Assembly (NCBI RefSeq): GCF_014831675.1
Contig: NZ_VJXY01000023.1
Coordinates: 60,847-124,846, forward strand
Direction: 5' to 3'
Length of the DNA stretch: 64,000 bases
Source: Komarekiella delphini-convector SJRDD-AB1
GTDB taxonomy: Bacteria > Cyanobacteriota > Cyanobacteriia > Cyanobacteriales > Nostocaceae
Positions within the stretch are counted from its first letter, which is position 1. Every line of letters begins with the position of its first letter. A program made the translations under genes and the position numbers. Positions 25,686-35,907 of this stretch are shown piece by piece. The notes beneath the pieces are model-generated. The model ran no database searches, had not been told where the DNA came from, and was given only the letters and a program-made list of their open reading frames with translations.

Positions 25686-26903
25686 ATGACCACAACACAA
25701 AATCTCGGCGTGACAAACATAGACATTATTAATGCTAGAGTACCTGGTTACAAAGATTTGCAGATGCTCTTAATTGGTCAAGAAGGCATAATTGAGCAAA
25801 TTTTGCCAATGGGTACAGTTTTCAAACGTGTTCCAGCAAACGCTTTGCAAGTGGTGGACGTTGCTGGTGATTGGATTTCTTTAGGTGGCGTCGATTTACA
25901 GATTAATGGCGCACTAGGATTGGCATTTCCCGATTTGCATCCAGAAAATGCTTATATGCTCCAGAAAATTTCTCAATTTTTGTGGAATGTTGGGTTAGAT
26001 GGATTTTTACCAACGTTAGTGACAACTTCGGTAGAAAATATTCAGCGATCGCTTGCTGTAATTGCTGATATTCTCCCCAATCAACAAGCAGGTGCAAAGA
26101 TTTTGGGAGTACATCTAGAAGGCCCATTTTTGAATTTTCAAAAGCGCGGCGCACACCCAGCAGAATACCTGTTACCCCTAACAATTGATCAAGTCAAGCG
26201 GGTTTTAGGCGATTATGCTCATGTTGTAAAAGTTATCACCCTAGCGCCAGAGTTAGATCCAACTGATGAAGTCATTCCATATTTGCGTTCTTTAGGAATC
26301 ACCGTTAGTTTAGGACATTCTCAGGCAACAGCCGCCGAAGCGCAACGTGCATTTGAACTAGGTGCGACGATGGTAACTCACGCTTTCAACGCTATGCCAT
26401 CATTACATCACCGTGAACCAGGATTATTAGGGGCAGCAATTATCCATCCCAATGTGATGTGTGGTTTTATTGCTGATGGTGAGCACGTTTCACCGACAAT
26501 GCTGCAAATTCTACTTCGTGCTAGCTATTCTCATTTTTCTCAGGGGCTTTTTCTTGTCAGTGATGCCCTTGCACCTCTGGGATTACCTGATGGGGTGTAT
26601 CCTTGGGACAGTCGGCAAATTGAAGTAAAAAATGGTACGGCACGATTGCCAGATGGTACTTTATCGGGGACTACTTTACCTTTATTAATGGGAGTGCAGA
26701 ATTTGGTGAAGTGGGGGATTTGTGATCTAGAAAATGCGTACGCCTTTGGCGTCGGCGAAGCCATCGCACTAGCTACCGATGCACCGAGAAAAGCGATCGC
26801 CATCGCTTTACCAGGAATTACCGCAAATCAACCCGCCAATTTATTGCGCTGGCATTGGGATGAAGCGACAAAAGAACTAACTTGGCAGCGATTATCTGGC
26901 TAG
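25686..26903 (+). CDS. nagA: N-acetylglucosamine-6-phosphate deacetylase
   Basis: This amidohydrolase of about 405 residues removes acetate from GlcNAc-6-P for amino-sugar recycling. Visible motifs are D-L-Q-I-N-G (the metal-associated beta strand), H-L-E-G-P-F with the metal-ligand Glu, G-H-S-Q-A-T-A, and T-H-A-F-N-A-M with the following H-H-R-E-P-G. The catalytic Asp lies in L-V-S-D-A-L-A-P-L-G. A GTG sits directly before the chosen ATG at 25686; either could start. It is divergent from purE. No nagB or transporter is close. Confidence 0.93.
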   Translation: MTTTQNLGVTNIDIINARVPGYKDLQMLLIGQEGIIEQILPMGTVFKRVPANALQVVDVAGDWISLGGVDLQINGALGLAFPDLHPENAYMLQKISQFLWNVGLDGFLPTLVTTSVENIQRSLAVIADILPNQQAGAKILGVHLEGPFLNFQKRGAHPAEYLLPLTIDQVKRVLGDYAHVVKVITLAPELDPTDEVIPYLRSLGITVSLGHSQATAAEAQRAFELGATMVTHAFNAMPSLHHREPGLLGAAIIHPNVMCGFIADGEHVSPTMLQILLRASYSHFSQGLFLVSDALAPLGLPDGVYPWDSRQIEVKNGTARLPDGTLSGTTLPLLMGVQNLVKWGICDLENAYAFGVGEAIALATDAPRKAIAIALPGITANQPANLLRWHWDEATKELTWQRLSG

Positions 26904-26951
26904 ATTGCACTTAAGTTATTAGGATACTTGCAACTAGGGGTTTATGATTAA

Positions 26952-29687
26952 TTACGAATTCCGCGCAGTATTACTAGCCTGTAACTTGGGATAAGCAATA
27001 CGTTTATGATGGAATTGCTGCCAAACTTCCACGAAGATTTGGGCGATTTGTGACATTTCTTTACGTGTTATCCCAGAATCTACCATTTGATCATCTTGCC
27101 ATCTGGCACGCAGGATATTGTTAAGCATTGTTAAGGCTTGTTCTGGCGAGGCGTCCTTGAGCGATCGCAGCGCCGCTTCACAAGAATCTGCTAACATCAC
27201 AATTCCTGTTTCCCGTGACTGGGGAATTGGGCCATCGTAGCGAAAATCGGCTTCGTCTACTGTTAGGCTGGGGTCTTCCTGCGCCATTTGCTGGGCTTGA
27301 TGATAGAAATAAGCAATCAGCATCGTTCCTTGATGCTCTGGTATAAAAGCTTGAATTGCTGTGGGTAAAAGGTGTTTACGCGCCATTACTAACCCTTCAC
27401 TGACGTGCTTTTTAATAATTTCTGCACTTTTCCAAGGGTCATTAATCTCTGTATCGTGTTTATTTGGCCCCCCCATTTGATTTTCAATAAAAGCAAGAGG
27501 GTCGTGCATTTTGCCGATATCATGATATAATGTCCCAGCTCTTACCAGTTCGACATTGCATCCGAGTTTTTTAGCAGCGGCTTCGGCTAAGGTAGAGACA
27601 AACAGGGTATGCTGAAAAGTCCCAGGAGTTTCAGTAGCAAGTCGTTTTAGCAAGGGGCGGTTGGGGTTTGCCAGTTCTGCTAAACGGATGGGAGTGACTA
27701 AATCAAAAAGTTTTTCTAGATAAGGACTCAAGCCCAAAGCTACAACACTCCAAGCTAAGCCAGATAAAGCAAATAACGCGGCTTCTCGAAGTACAATATA
27801 CCATGTAGAGCCAAATGCTTGACCGATTAAAAGCTTAATAATTAGGTAAATGCCACCTTGAGTTAAAGCAATCGCAATACCCAATAAAGCCAGTTCTTCA
27901 CGCGATCGCAGTCGTTGCGCCAAGGAACTCCCCAATATTCCACCCGCAGCACCAGCTAACAGCGAAATCTTGCTGATATCTAAACTAATTCCTAGTAATA
28001 GTAACAGCAGTCCTACAACTGTCACCCCTAAAGTGGGGCCGTAGAAGCTACCTAACAATAAACCAATGGCGCTCCAAGAGGTGTATAGTATACCCATCGT
28101 TACTAGTCCTGGCGTACTCAGGGTAAGCAGCAATACCAACAGGCGATCGCGTTGTCGCAATTGGTTCTTAATATGGCGTTCTACACAGACGAAAATGCCA
28201 ACTGCAACCGCAACAACACCTCCTAACTTCGTCAACTCCGGCCAGTTAACTTCTCGACGAATCAGGCGATAATGCTCCAGCACCTCAAAGTCCCACGGAT
28301 TAATCTGCTCTCCCTTGCTGACAATTACCTCACCATACTGCACCTCCACCATCACAGGTGTTACCCCATCAACTGCCTTTTGAGCCTGTTGTCTGGTTTG
28401 TTGTTCATCGTTCTTTAGATTCGGCTGGAGTACGGCCAACAACAGTCTGCTTGCTAGGGATTCAGCCTCTTTCGGTACAAACGCCTGCACTTGCAGGTTT
28501 ACTGCATCTTGTAAAATATTTTTTGGCAGTCCTGATGGAATGCCCTGAGTGAGAATCCGCTCGGCACTCTGATGGATTCCTGTTTGTGTTTTTAGCCACT
28601 CTTCATCTGACAAGTCTAAAAGAACAGTTTCCTCGTATACTGCTTGTGGGTTAAGTGTCTCCAACTGTAAAAGTTTAGCAGTGGCTTGGGTATATGTTTG
28701 ACGTGCTTGGGATATGTGGGCAATCAGTGAAGACAAGTTTTTTTCAGAAGTTGTGACGCGATAAGCTGCTAGTTCGGCTACTGCTTGAGTAAAGTTGATG
28801 TTTTTAGAAAAATCAATGGGTTTTGCATCCTCTGGAGGCAATCCTGTGGGTGCGTTCCACCAAGCACCAGTTTGCTTAGCAGCAGAAGTTTTACCAGGTA
28901 GAGAGGTTTGTTGTCCTGCGGCTTTCTTTTGATTGTTTTTAGTATTTTCTAAAGCTACTTGCAGTGCTTGCCATTCTGGTTCAGGACAAGAGCGCAGGTA
29001 ACGCTGGATAGAGATAGGCAAAACTGAAGTGTCAAAAAAAGGAAATGAGCCAGCAAGAGCACGAATTTCGTCACCATTATCCAAAAGTTGTTGTAGATAT
29101 TGGTCGATTTGTTCATTCATTCGCACATCGACCATTAACACTGAAATGGAACTTCTACTGACGGCTTTGCGCTGAGCTTCTGTTTTTTTCTTATCTTCGA
29201 TACTGGCTGTGTAGGGTGCTCTAATCGTCTGTGGTGCAGGAGTTCCTACTTTGAGTTGGGGCTGGTTGTAGAATTTATGCCCAATTATGCCTGTTAAAGT
29301 TATTATTGCGATCGCCAAAATCACAGAGGAACGCTGTTTATGCACCCAACTTAAAAAGATTGTATGAGTGCCTCTGTTAGTTTTGACCGATGCCATTGAC
29401 CTTAAAGCTATTCCTCGTTTTCGGTGTCCGCCTTTGTCATTGGTTTTTGAGAAATATAGGCGTACATTCCTGAAGATCGTCTTGTGAAGTTCCTCTTTAT
29501 CGCTTTGGCTGCCAGAACTTGTGTTTTTTCCAAACAACTTTACCTTGCGACGTAGTGCTTTGTATTGTCGTCGCCAGTAAATTAATTTCTGGGTCAAGAA
29601 CTGCAAAAATTGCTGCGTTTTCATTACTTCTACCTGCAGTTGCTGACTTTGATAGCTCAAAATAAGACAATCCGAAGAAAAGTCCAA
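26952..29687 (-). CDS. 7TM-HD phosphohydrolase (PgpH-like, probable cyclic-di-AMP hydrolase)
   Basis: This 911-residue membrane protein has an N-terminal cytoplasmic part, one membrane helix near residue 125, a large extracytoplasmic domain (about 150-490) and a block of about seven helices. A C-terminal cytoplasmic HD domain with H-D-I-G-K at about 720 is the metal site. The architecture is that of PgpH, which hydrolyses c-di-AMP. The predicted N terminus is longer than usual; ATG at 29624 (M-K-T-Q-Q-F-L) is an alternative start. It is convergent with nagA, and 194 bp separate it from the ADP-ribosylglycohydrolase-like gene upstream. Confidence 0.88.
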   Translation of the reverse strand: MDFSSDCLILSYQSQQLQVEVMKTQQFLQFLTQKLIYWRRQYKALRRKVKLFGKNTSSGSQSDKEELHKTIFRNVRLYFSKTNDKGGHRKRGIALRSMASVKTNRGTHTIFLSWVHKQRSSVILAIAIITLTGIIGHKFYNQPQLKVGTPAPQTIRAPYTASIEDKKKTEAQRKAVSRSSISVLMVDVRMNEQIDQYLQQLLDNGDEIRALAGSFPFFDTSVLPISIQRYLRSCPEPEWQALQVALENTKNNQKKAAGQQTSLPGKTSAAKQTGAWWNAPTGLPPEDAKPIDFSKNINFTQAVAELAAYRVTTSEKNLSSLIAHISQARQTYTQATAKLLQLETLNPQAVYEETVLLDLSDEEWLKTQTGIHQSAERILTQGIPSGLPKNILQDAVNLQVQAFVPKEAESLASRLLLAVLQPNLKNDEQQTRQQAQKAVDGVTPVMVEVQYGEVIVSKGEQINPWDFEVLEHYRLIRREVNWPELTKLGGVVAVAVGIFVCVERHIKNQLRQRDRLLVLLLTLSTPGLVTMGILYTSWSAIGLLLGSFYGPTLGVTVVGLLLLLLGISLDISKISLLAGAAGGILGSSLAQRLRSREELALLGIAIALTQGGIYLIIKLLIGQAFGSTWYIVLREAALFALSGLAWSVVALGLSPYLEKLFDLVTPIRLAELANPNRPLLKRLATETPGTFQHTLFVSTLAEAAAKKLGCNVELVRAGTLYHDIGKMHDPLAFIENQMGGPNKHDTEINDPWKSAEIIKKHVSEGLVMARKHLLPTAIQAFIPEHQGTMLIAYFYHQAQQMAQEDPSLTVDEADFRYDGPIPQSRETGIVMLADSCEAALRSLKDASPEQALTMLNNILRARWQDDQMVDSGITRKEMSQIAQIFVEVWQQFHHKRIAYPKLQASNTARNS

Positions 29688-29881
29688 TCTGCGGCTTCCG
29701 CTATCGCAACTTCGGTGGTAGGAGCTGGTTGAAGCCGATTTGCCACAATAGCTACCTGCACACTAAGGTTGAGGGTTTGCTAAGTAATTGTGGTATATAA
29801 AACTACCAAAATCTCTAATTACTGATTTCATTGGTGGTGTTTAGCATTTCACAACCGCACTGTTGTTTAGTGACAGTAGCA

Positions 29882-30835
29882 TTAACGCGATCGGATAACG
29901 CGAGGAGCTGCGTAGACGGACGGAGTAACTTCCAAAAATGTGGCACATCCGTCCTCTTTTAACTCGCTGGGATTTAAAGTGAAATTATACATTCCTGACC
30001 ACACAGCCAAAAGCGCATCAGCTAATTCTAGCATTTGAGAAAAGTTGGTCAGTCCCCATGCTGTGAAATTTGTTTGTGAGAGCAAGACTCGCCAATTTAC
30101 AGGAATACCTGCTGTACTGTTATATGCTCCAGATAAAGCTCCAGTAATTGCACCTGTGGCCTGTAGTTTTAGACGTGTAGTATCTTGCATCTTGGAATCG
30201 CTATTGTGGGTAGCTCGCAAAACTGTAAGGCGAAAGTCTTCCAATGTACTAAGAAAGCAGTAAAATGCCATAGCAATCGTGTTACTCAGCTTTTCTTCCC
30301 TACTCAACTCGGCTTGTGCTCTTTCTAATCCAGCTTTTTGCTCTAACAAAGTATGAACTTTTAATAATTGTTGTGGTACTGATGTCGGCGTTTCTCCAAG
30401 AAAAGAAATTGTTTGTGGAATAAGAGTTTGTGGGTCAAGTTTTTCATTCAGGGATTGAGCGATCGCATATCCTACTGCTAATGTTCCATCTCGGAGCACT
30501 GGGTCATCCTTCCAGATTTGTAGCACACGCAGCAAATTTTGTCGTAGTTTAATTTTATTGTCGTGAAAAAAAAGTGCCACTGGTAGTGTGGCAAGAATTA
30601 CTTTTATTGAGAGGATATCACTTGTGTCTAAATCAGGAGATTCTATTTGTTGACGCGCTATCCAGTCATTTACATCTAATCTGCCGAGCGTTATTAAACT
30701 TTCAGTACCCACAACTGCTATTTTGCCGAAATGCAAGCAACTTTCAGACTTTGTTTCACGATTAGAGACTAAGCTTTCCCCCAGGAATGCTCCCAATAAA
30801 GTGCCTCTAAATCGACTCATAACAGAGTAGCGCAT
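29882..30835 (-). CDS. ADP-ribosylglycohydrolase-like protein, degenerate active site
   Basis: This 317-residue protein opens S-R-F-R-G-T-L-L-G-A-F-L-G-E-S and near the C terminus has A-T-G-A-I-T-G-A-L-S-G-A-Y-N-S-T-A-G-I-P. Both are characteristic of the ARH/DraG helical fold. The acidic metal-binding motifs of active members (G-D-x-x-D and D-T-D near the C-terminal glycine block) are not evident, so it may be a non-catalytic relative. Homologues are common as conserved hypothetical proteins in cyanobacteria. Neighbours (7TM-HD downstream, aroQ upstream) give no clear link. Confidence 0.65.
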   Translation of the reverse strand: MRYSVMSRFRGTLLGAFLGESLVSNRETKSESCLHFGKIAVVGTESLITLGRLDVNDWIARQQIESPDLDTSDILSIKVILATLPVALFFHDNKIKLRQNLLRVLQIWKDDPVLRDGTLAVGYAIAQSLNEKLDPQTLIPQTISFLGETPTSVPQQLLKVHTLLEQKAGLERAQAELSREEKLSNTIAMAFYCFLSTLEDFRLTVLRATHNSDSKMQDTTRLKLQATGAITGALSGAYNSTAGIPVNWRVLLSQTNFTAWGLTNFSQMLELADALLAVWSGMYNFTLNPSELKEDGCATFLEVTPSVYAAPRVIRSR

Positions 30836-31126
30836 AAAATTCCTGAAGGATGGCAGGTTAAAACGTTTAATACTTTATCCTACCCTACCCTCACTTCGTG
30901 TAATTTGCTCTGGGGCTACGTCCCACTGCCCTCTAAGTATATCTATGTCGTTGGCGTTGACGCAGCCTCTAGTAGATAAGCCTCTGGTAGAGAACAGAAG
31001 GCTTTACATAATTCATAATTGCGATATCGCAAGCGTTTGATTAATCGTGAACAGGTGATTTATTTCCGCCACACTACACTAAAGACTTAATCCCCAGGAA
31101 ACCTCTAATCTTCAATAATGCCTTCT

Positions 31127-31627
31127 TTACACCTTATCCTTTCTTAAAATATGCACTAAAGCTTGTAAGCCTAACAAATAACTTTGAACGCCAAAACCAC
31201 TTATTTGCCCAATGGCTACTGGAGCAATATACGAATGATGGCGAAATTCTTCTCGGCGGTAAATGTTACTTAGATGTATTTCTACTGTGGGCAAGTTAAC
31301 AGCTGCGATCGCATCCCGCAAAGCTACACTTGTATGGGTGTAGGCTCCTGCATTAATTAAAATTCCCTGATATTGTCCTAATGCTTCATGAATAGTATCT
31401 ACTAAAACCCCTTCATGATTTGATTGCACTGAAAAAACTTTCACCTGTGACTTAATTGCTTCTTCTTCTAACAGGCGATTAATTTCAGACAGAGTCAAAG
31501 AGCCATAAATACCTGGTTCTCTTTGTCCTAACAAATTCAGGTTTGGCCCATGCAGTACTAAAATACTTAAGGGTTGCAATGTCGAATTTAGCACGCTTAT
31601 GCTCTTATCGACGGCGCGATCGCTCAT
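31127..31627 (-). CDS. aroQ: 3-dehydroquinate dehydratase, type II
   Basis: This 166-residue enzyme dehydrates 3-dehydroquinate to 3-dehydroshikimate in the shikimate pathway. The motifs are [14 protein letters not shown] (catalytic Arg and Tyr on the flexible loop), [19 protein letters not shown] and E-I-H-L-S-N with the catalytic His. About 20 residues before the core look like an extension; starting closer to the core is possible. Its start overlaps the end of a 45-codon ORF by 23 bp, suggesting translational coupling. Confidence 0.95.
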   Translation of the reverse strand: MSDRAVDKSISVLNSTLQPLSILVLHGPNLNLLGQREPGIYGSLTLSEINRLLEEEAIKSQVKVFSVQSNHEGVLVDTIHEALGQYQGILINAGAYTHTSVALRDAIAAVNLPTVEIHLSNIYRREEFRHHSYIAPVAIGQISGFGVQSYLLGLQALVHILRKDKV

Positions 31628-31742
31628 TTACAGGAATCGGAATCAGTTCCGGTTCCGGCTCAGCCTCCGGCCCTAGTAAGGCCTCAATTAGCTTGCGTGC
31701 TAATTCCTTAAGCTTTTCCAGTACCTTTTCTATATAATCCAT
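31605..31742 (-). CDS. Small acidic/proline protein overlapping aroQ start
   Basis: This 45-residue ORF begins [17 protein letters not shown], an amphipathic helix. A run of alternating E-P ([10 protein letters not shown]) follows, and the end is basic: E-R-S-R-R-R. A G-G-A-G lies 10 bp before its ATG. It overlaps the first codons of aroQ by 23 bp in another frame, as coupled genes do. Composition and RBS argue for translation. No family was recognised. Whether it is a leader for aroQ or a protein in its own right is open. Confidence 0.5.
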   Translation of the reverse strand: MDYIEKVLEKLKELARKLIEALLGPEAEPEPELIPIPVNERSRRR

Positions 31743-32275
31743 TGAACTGATCGCTCCTGAGATACTACCTCAATTTTTGATTAACAGGTACGCAGCAACT
31801 AGCATGTTTTCGCACCTCTGGCTTCCAATCGGGCTGACACACTCTCCCGCGTTTGGGACATTAGCCACTTCTAAAATTTGGTGTTGTCTTCTACCTTAAT
31901 TCTTAGAGTATCACATTAGCAAGCTGCCGGACTACACCTACCAAGGACAGGTATTTTGAATTCGTAATAAATCGTCATAAGTCACTAGTCAATGGTAAAA
32001 AAACTTGCCTACCATAAATTTCTGTTTTCTAACTCTCGACTGGTGAATGCTTGTTGCTTTATTTGGGTAGCCAGTCGTAAGTGTTAGGGCTACTGACGCT
32101 CCTGCGTCGCTACCGCGGTCTTCTCTACGAGACGCTCCTTCGTGTTGGGAGAAGACCCTTCAGGCGACGTTCTTTCCTTACTATCGTTACTATACTATCG
32201 CCAGTTTCCTTGGTTGGCAGACCCTTTTACAGAACTGGACTCACCGCACTGGTTCCTCCTGACTCCTGACTTTAA
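31743..32275. other. Intergenic with a very small ORF and a palindromic repeat
   Basis: The 533 bp between topA and the small ORF include a 20-codon frame on the minus strand (31799-31861, M-S-Q-T-R-E-S-V-S-A-R-L-E-A-R-G) directly upstream of the small ORF. A palindromic repeat lies at 32117-32157 (G-G-T-C-T-T-C-T-C / G-A-G-A-A-G-A-C-C). Both are reported with low certainty. Nothing else is seen. Confidence 0.4.
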
Positions 32276-34939
32276 TTAACCTTCTGCATCATTTTTTTTC
32301 GCAACAGTTTTTTTCGCAGTGGTTGATGTCTTAGTAGTTGATTTAGATCGAGAACTTGTTGATTTACTCGTTTTACGAGTTGATTTTGCTGTTGATGCTT
32401 TATCTGCCAGCAATTTTAGCGCCTCAGACAGTAATATACCTTCCACTGATTGACCTTCTGGAATACTCACATTGGTTTTGCCATGCTTAATGTAAGGGCC
32501 GTAGGGGCCATCGTAGATATTGACTGGTTCGCCATCTTCTGGGTGTGTACCCAATTCACGTAACGCTGCCTTAGACTTGCTGTTGGTGGAGTTGCGTCCT
32601 TTTTTCGGTTCGGACAATAATTCTAATGCACGTTCTAGAGAAATTGTCAATACATTGTCAGCAGCTTTGAGGGAGCGGTAATCTTTTCCCTCCTTACCTT
32701 CATCATGAACGACATAAGGCCCAAAACGTCCCAAACTTGCTTGTATCTTGCCGCCAGTAGCAGGATGAACCCCCAATGTTCGCGGTAGTGCTAAAAGACC
32801 AACAGCCATGTCCAGAGTCACAGTTTCCGGGGTGACACCTTTGGGTAGGGAAGCTTGTTTAGGTTTGGGATTTTCATCAGACTTGTCACCTAACTGGACG
32901 TAAGGGCCGTAAGCACCAATTTTCACATAAATTGGTTCGCCGGTTTCTGGATGGCGACCGAGTTGGTCAGGCCCGGTAGTTTTTTGCCGCAGCAGTACTT
33001 CTACCTGTTTAGGATCGAGATCAGCTGGTGTTAAATCTTTGGGAATGGAGGCGGTGATCACAGTGTCACCATTGCCAACTTCGATGTACGGCCCATATTT
33101 ACCAATGCGGACTTTGGCATCTAAATTTTCTAGTTCTACAGTCCTAGCTTTAGTGGCATCAATCTGGTTTTCCTGTTCTCTAACCAGGGTTTCCAAACCT
33201 TTGTCTCCTAGATAGAATTCCCGCAAGTAAGGTAGCCAAGCAACTTCACCTTCAGCAATATCGTCCAAGGTTTGCTCCATCTTAGAGGTAAAGCTGGGAT
33301 CGACGATATCCGGGAAATGTTTTTCTAGCAAGTCGGTGACAGCAAAGGCAGTAAAGGTGGGAATAAGCGCGTTACTCACCAGTTGCGTATAACCCTTGTC
33401 GATGATAGTGCCAATGATACTGGCATACGTACTGGGACGACCGATGCCTTCGCTTTCTAAGGTTTTCACCAAGGTAGCTTCAGTGTACCTAGCTGGCGGT
33501 TGAGTTTCGTGCCCAACTGCTTCTAATTCTGTACAATTTGGATGATCTCCTACCTTGAGTTTAGGTAAGATAATCTCTTGGTCTTCCAATGCTGCTTCGG
33601 GATCGTCTGAACCTTCGACGTAGGCGCGTAAGTATCCTGGAAAGTCGATGCGCTTGCCAGAAGAACGGAATCCGGCATCTTCAACTTGCAACTGCACAGA
33701 AATTTGAGTTTGGCGAGAATCAGCCATTTGGCAAGCGACAGTACGCTTCCAAATCAAATCGTAGACAGCGAGTTCCCGACCGCCCAAACCAGTTTCTTGG
33801 GGGGTACGGAAGGTACTACCTGCTGGACGAATTGCTTCGTGTGCTTCTTGTGCGCCTTTAGATTTCGTGGTGTATTGCCGAGGTTGGGGACTGAGATACT
33901 GTTGTCCGTAAAGCTTTTCTACACAGCTACGAGCAGCAGTGATCGCCTGATCGGACAAATGCACTGAATCTGTCCGCATGTAGGTAATGTACCCTTGCTC
34001 GTACAAGTTCTGAGCAATCCGCATCGTGTCCCGTGCTGATAAACGCAGTTTCCGGTTAGATTCTTGTTGCAGTGTCGAGGTAGTAAACGGTGGTGCGGGT
34101 TTTCGCGTTACTGGGCGTTCTTCAATGTCAGTAACGCTCCAGGTTTTCCCAGTCAGACGTTCCTTAAGGGCTACTGCTTGGTCTTCGTTGAGCAATATAA
34201 CATTGCGACCTGCGGTAATTTGTCCAGTCGCAGCATCGAAATCACTGCCATTAGCTATTTTGGTTCCTCCCAGTGTGATCAACTGAGAGCTAAAAGGAGC
34301 TTTTTCTTGCACCAAACTAGCTTTTAAATCCCAGTATGTACCCTCATGGAAAGCACGGCGTTGGCGTTCTTTGATGACTAAAAGTCTTACAGCTACGGAT
34401 TGAACTCGCCCAGCAGATAACCCCCAGGCAATTTTTTTCCATAACAGAGGAGACAAAGTATAACCCACAAGCCGATCTAAAATCCGCCGTGTTTCTTGGG
34501 CACGAACCAACTGTTCATCGACATTACGACAGTTTTTCAGAGCTTTTTTGATAGCATCTTGAGTAATTTCGTGAAATACCATCCGCTTTGTTGGAACTTT
34601 CGGCTTAAGCAATTGGTATAAATGCCAACTAATGCTTTCACCTTCCCGGTCTTCGTCTGTTGCCAGGATTAGTTCATCTACATCTTTGAGGGCTTCTTTG
34701 AGCTGGGTGACAACTTTCTTTTTGTCTTTCGGGACAACATATACCGGTTCAAAGTCGGCGTCCACATTCACCCCTAGCTGTGCCCATGTTTCCCCTTTGA
34801 CGTTAGCGGGAATTTCACTAGCCGATTGGGGTAGGTCACGCACATGACCCATAGACGCTTCCACCCGATAGTCTTTTGGCAGGTAGTTGCGAATGGTACG
34901 AGCTTTGGTTGGAGATTCGACGATGACGAGAGTTGACAT
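32276..34939 (-). CDS. topA: DNA topoisomerase I (type IA)
   Basis: This 887-residue enzyme relaxes negative supercoils. The N-terminal TOPRIM domain opens [10 protein letters not shown] and carries D-E-D-R-E-G-E. The active-site tyrosine is Y320 in Y-M-R-T-D-S. The middle has the type IA core (R-P-S-T-Y-A-S-I). The C-terminal third holds three to four repeated modules of the form G-x-Y-G-P-Y-(V/I)-x-x-G, the cyanobacterial-type C-terminal repeats without Cys zinc fingers. The end is a basic Lys/Thr/Ser tail likely to bind DNA. The start at 34939 is the conserved M-S-T-L-V-I-V-E-S. Confidence 0.96.
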   Translation of the reverse strand: MSTLVIVESPTKARTIRNYLPKDYRVEASMGHVRDLPQSASEIPANVKGETWAQLGVNVDADFEPVYVVPKDKKKVVTQLKEALKDVDELILATDEDREGESISWHLYQLLKPKVPTKRMVFHEITQDAIKKALKNCRNVDEQLVRAQETRRILDRLVGYTLSPLLWKKIAWGLSAGRVQSVAVRLLVIKERQRRAFHEGTYWDLKASLVQEKAPFSSQLITLGGTKIANGSDFDAATGQITAGRNVILLNEDQAVALKERLTGKTWSVTDIEERPVTRKPAPPFTTSTLQQESNRKLRLSARDTMRIAQNLYEQGYITYMRTDSVHLSDQAITAARSCVEKLYGQQYLSPQPRQYTTKSKGAQEAHEAIRPAGSTFRTPQETGLGGRELAVYDLIWKRTVACQMADSRQTQISVQLQVEDAGFRSSGKRIDFPGYLRAYVEGSDDPEAALEDQEIILPKLKVGDHPNCTELEAVGHETQPPARYTEATLVKTLESEGIGRPSTYASIIGTIIDKGYTQLVSNALIPTFTAFAVTDLLEKHFPDIVDPSFTSKMEQTLDDIAEGEVAWLPYLREFYLGDKGLETLVREQENQIDATKARTVELENLDAKVRIGKYGPYIEVGNGDTVITASIPKDLTPADLDPKQVEVLLRQKTTGPDQLGRHPETGEPIYVKIGAYGPYVQLGDKSDENPKPKQASLPKGVTPETVTLDMAVGLLALPRTLGVHPATGGKIQASLGRFGPYVVHDEGKEGKDYRSLKAADNVLTISLERALELLSEPKKGRNSTNSKSKAALRELGTHPEDGEPVNIYDGPYGPYIKHGKTNVSIPEGQSVEGILLSEALKLLADKASTAKSTRKTSKSTSSRSKSTTKTSTTAKKTVAKKNDAEG

Positions 34940-35579
34940 GGAAATTTCAAAAAAAAGAATAGCTGCTAAGCTAAACAGTCAAATTGAGGTAATTTCGGCG
35001 AATTGTCAAGATAAAACGTCACGCTTAGGGCTGTGATTTAATACTCACACAAACTGCCTGTCAGAGTAAAAATTCCCTAAACTTCGGGCGTAGTCCTTCC
35101 CAGAGGATAGGGTAGGGTAACGTTGAGTGTGATCCAGCTACTTCAATCTTTAACTTATCTAGCGCAGAATTGGCGACTACAGTTTTCAAAATACCCCTGA
35201 AGTGTAATACGAGAATACCCTTTTGTGACTGAAGGGAGGGGGTAAGAGGAGGAGGAGATGAGGAGATGGGGGACAAGAGAAGTTGTCCACTTACCTCCCC
35301 TGCTCCTCTATTCCCCACTTTTACAGATGTTGCGACAAAATTAAACTAAACTTGAGGGCAAAAGCGAAGTAGGGTTTGTACTCATCTCAGGGAAACAAAA
35401 CTATGCAAGCGATTTGTCAAGGTAATGTCATCTTACTGCCTGTGCAGCAAGTGTAAAAACAAAAGATACCTCACTTAATTTTGATACAAGGGTTAGTTAT
35501 GAAGTATAAGCATTGTATTACTTAAGTAAAGACATAATTATATGACAAAGATAGCACAAACTCTTTACGTGTGTTTTCA
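34940..35579. other. Intergenic upstream of topA, no clear gene
   Basis: These 640 bp hold short G-G-A-G-A-rich repeats near 35230-35330. A 17-codon ATG frame at 35403 (M-Q-A-I-C-Q-G-N-V-I-L-L-P) looks like the beginning of an AbrB/DUF104-type antitoxin cut short by a stop. An 85-codon frame at 35061-35318 lies over repeats and is not called. Confidence 0.4.
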
Positions 35580-35696
35580 GAAGCGGCATTGCTTTCTCAT
35601 CAGGAGCATAACGCTATTTTTACTCCCCAAAGTCATTGGATGAAGAAAAATCAGCAAAAATATCAGCTTGAAGGTTGGCGGTATGTCGCTAATTGA
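35580..35696 (+). pseudogene. Remnant, 38 codons, C-terminal end of an unknown small protein
   Basis: A 38-codon open stretch without a good start ends in Y-Q-L-E-G-W-R-Y-V-A-N-stop. Its stop overlaps the next start codon by 14 bp. Spacing and overlap look like an old two-gene unit. The phrase resembles the end of a short bacterial family that closes with a QREY...RYVAD-type segment; that resemblance is from memory and weak. Confidence 0.35.
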
Positions 35697-35907
35697 CAAG
35701 CTAATGCTTGAGCAAGAGGCTCTAATTCCAGTTTATCGGCACAAGTGGCGTAATATTGCACTTTCTACTGAGCGTATTGATCAAGAAAAGGCGGCGAAAG
35801 CGGTAAAAGTTGCCTATGGTATATTTGACTTTGAAGAGTCTAAGATTATTTTTTGTGATAGTCCATACGCTGCTTTCAATAAAATATTTTTGGATAAAAT
35901 TGACTAA
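35683..35907 (+). pseudogene. Truncated DUF6745-like protein, N-terminal 74 residues
   Basis: The frame from ATG 35683 reads M-S-L-I-D-K-L-M-L-E-Q-E-A-L-I-P-V-Y-R-H-K-W-R, then A-L-S-T-E-R-I-D and I-I-F-C-D-S-P-Y-A-A-F-N. This is the N-terminal pattern of large cyanobacterial DUF6745-type proteins, usually several hundred residues long. Here it ends after about 74 codons, and the sequence after the stop does not continue the family in a visible way. It is probably a decayed gene. Part of the start region overlaps the preceding remnant. Confidence 0.45.

Noticed and set aside
35061-35318. 85-codon frame upstream of topA
   Set aside because: It covers a low-complexity GGAGA repeat and reads as simple-sequence protein.
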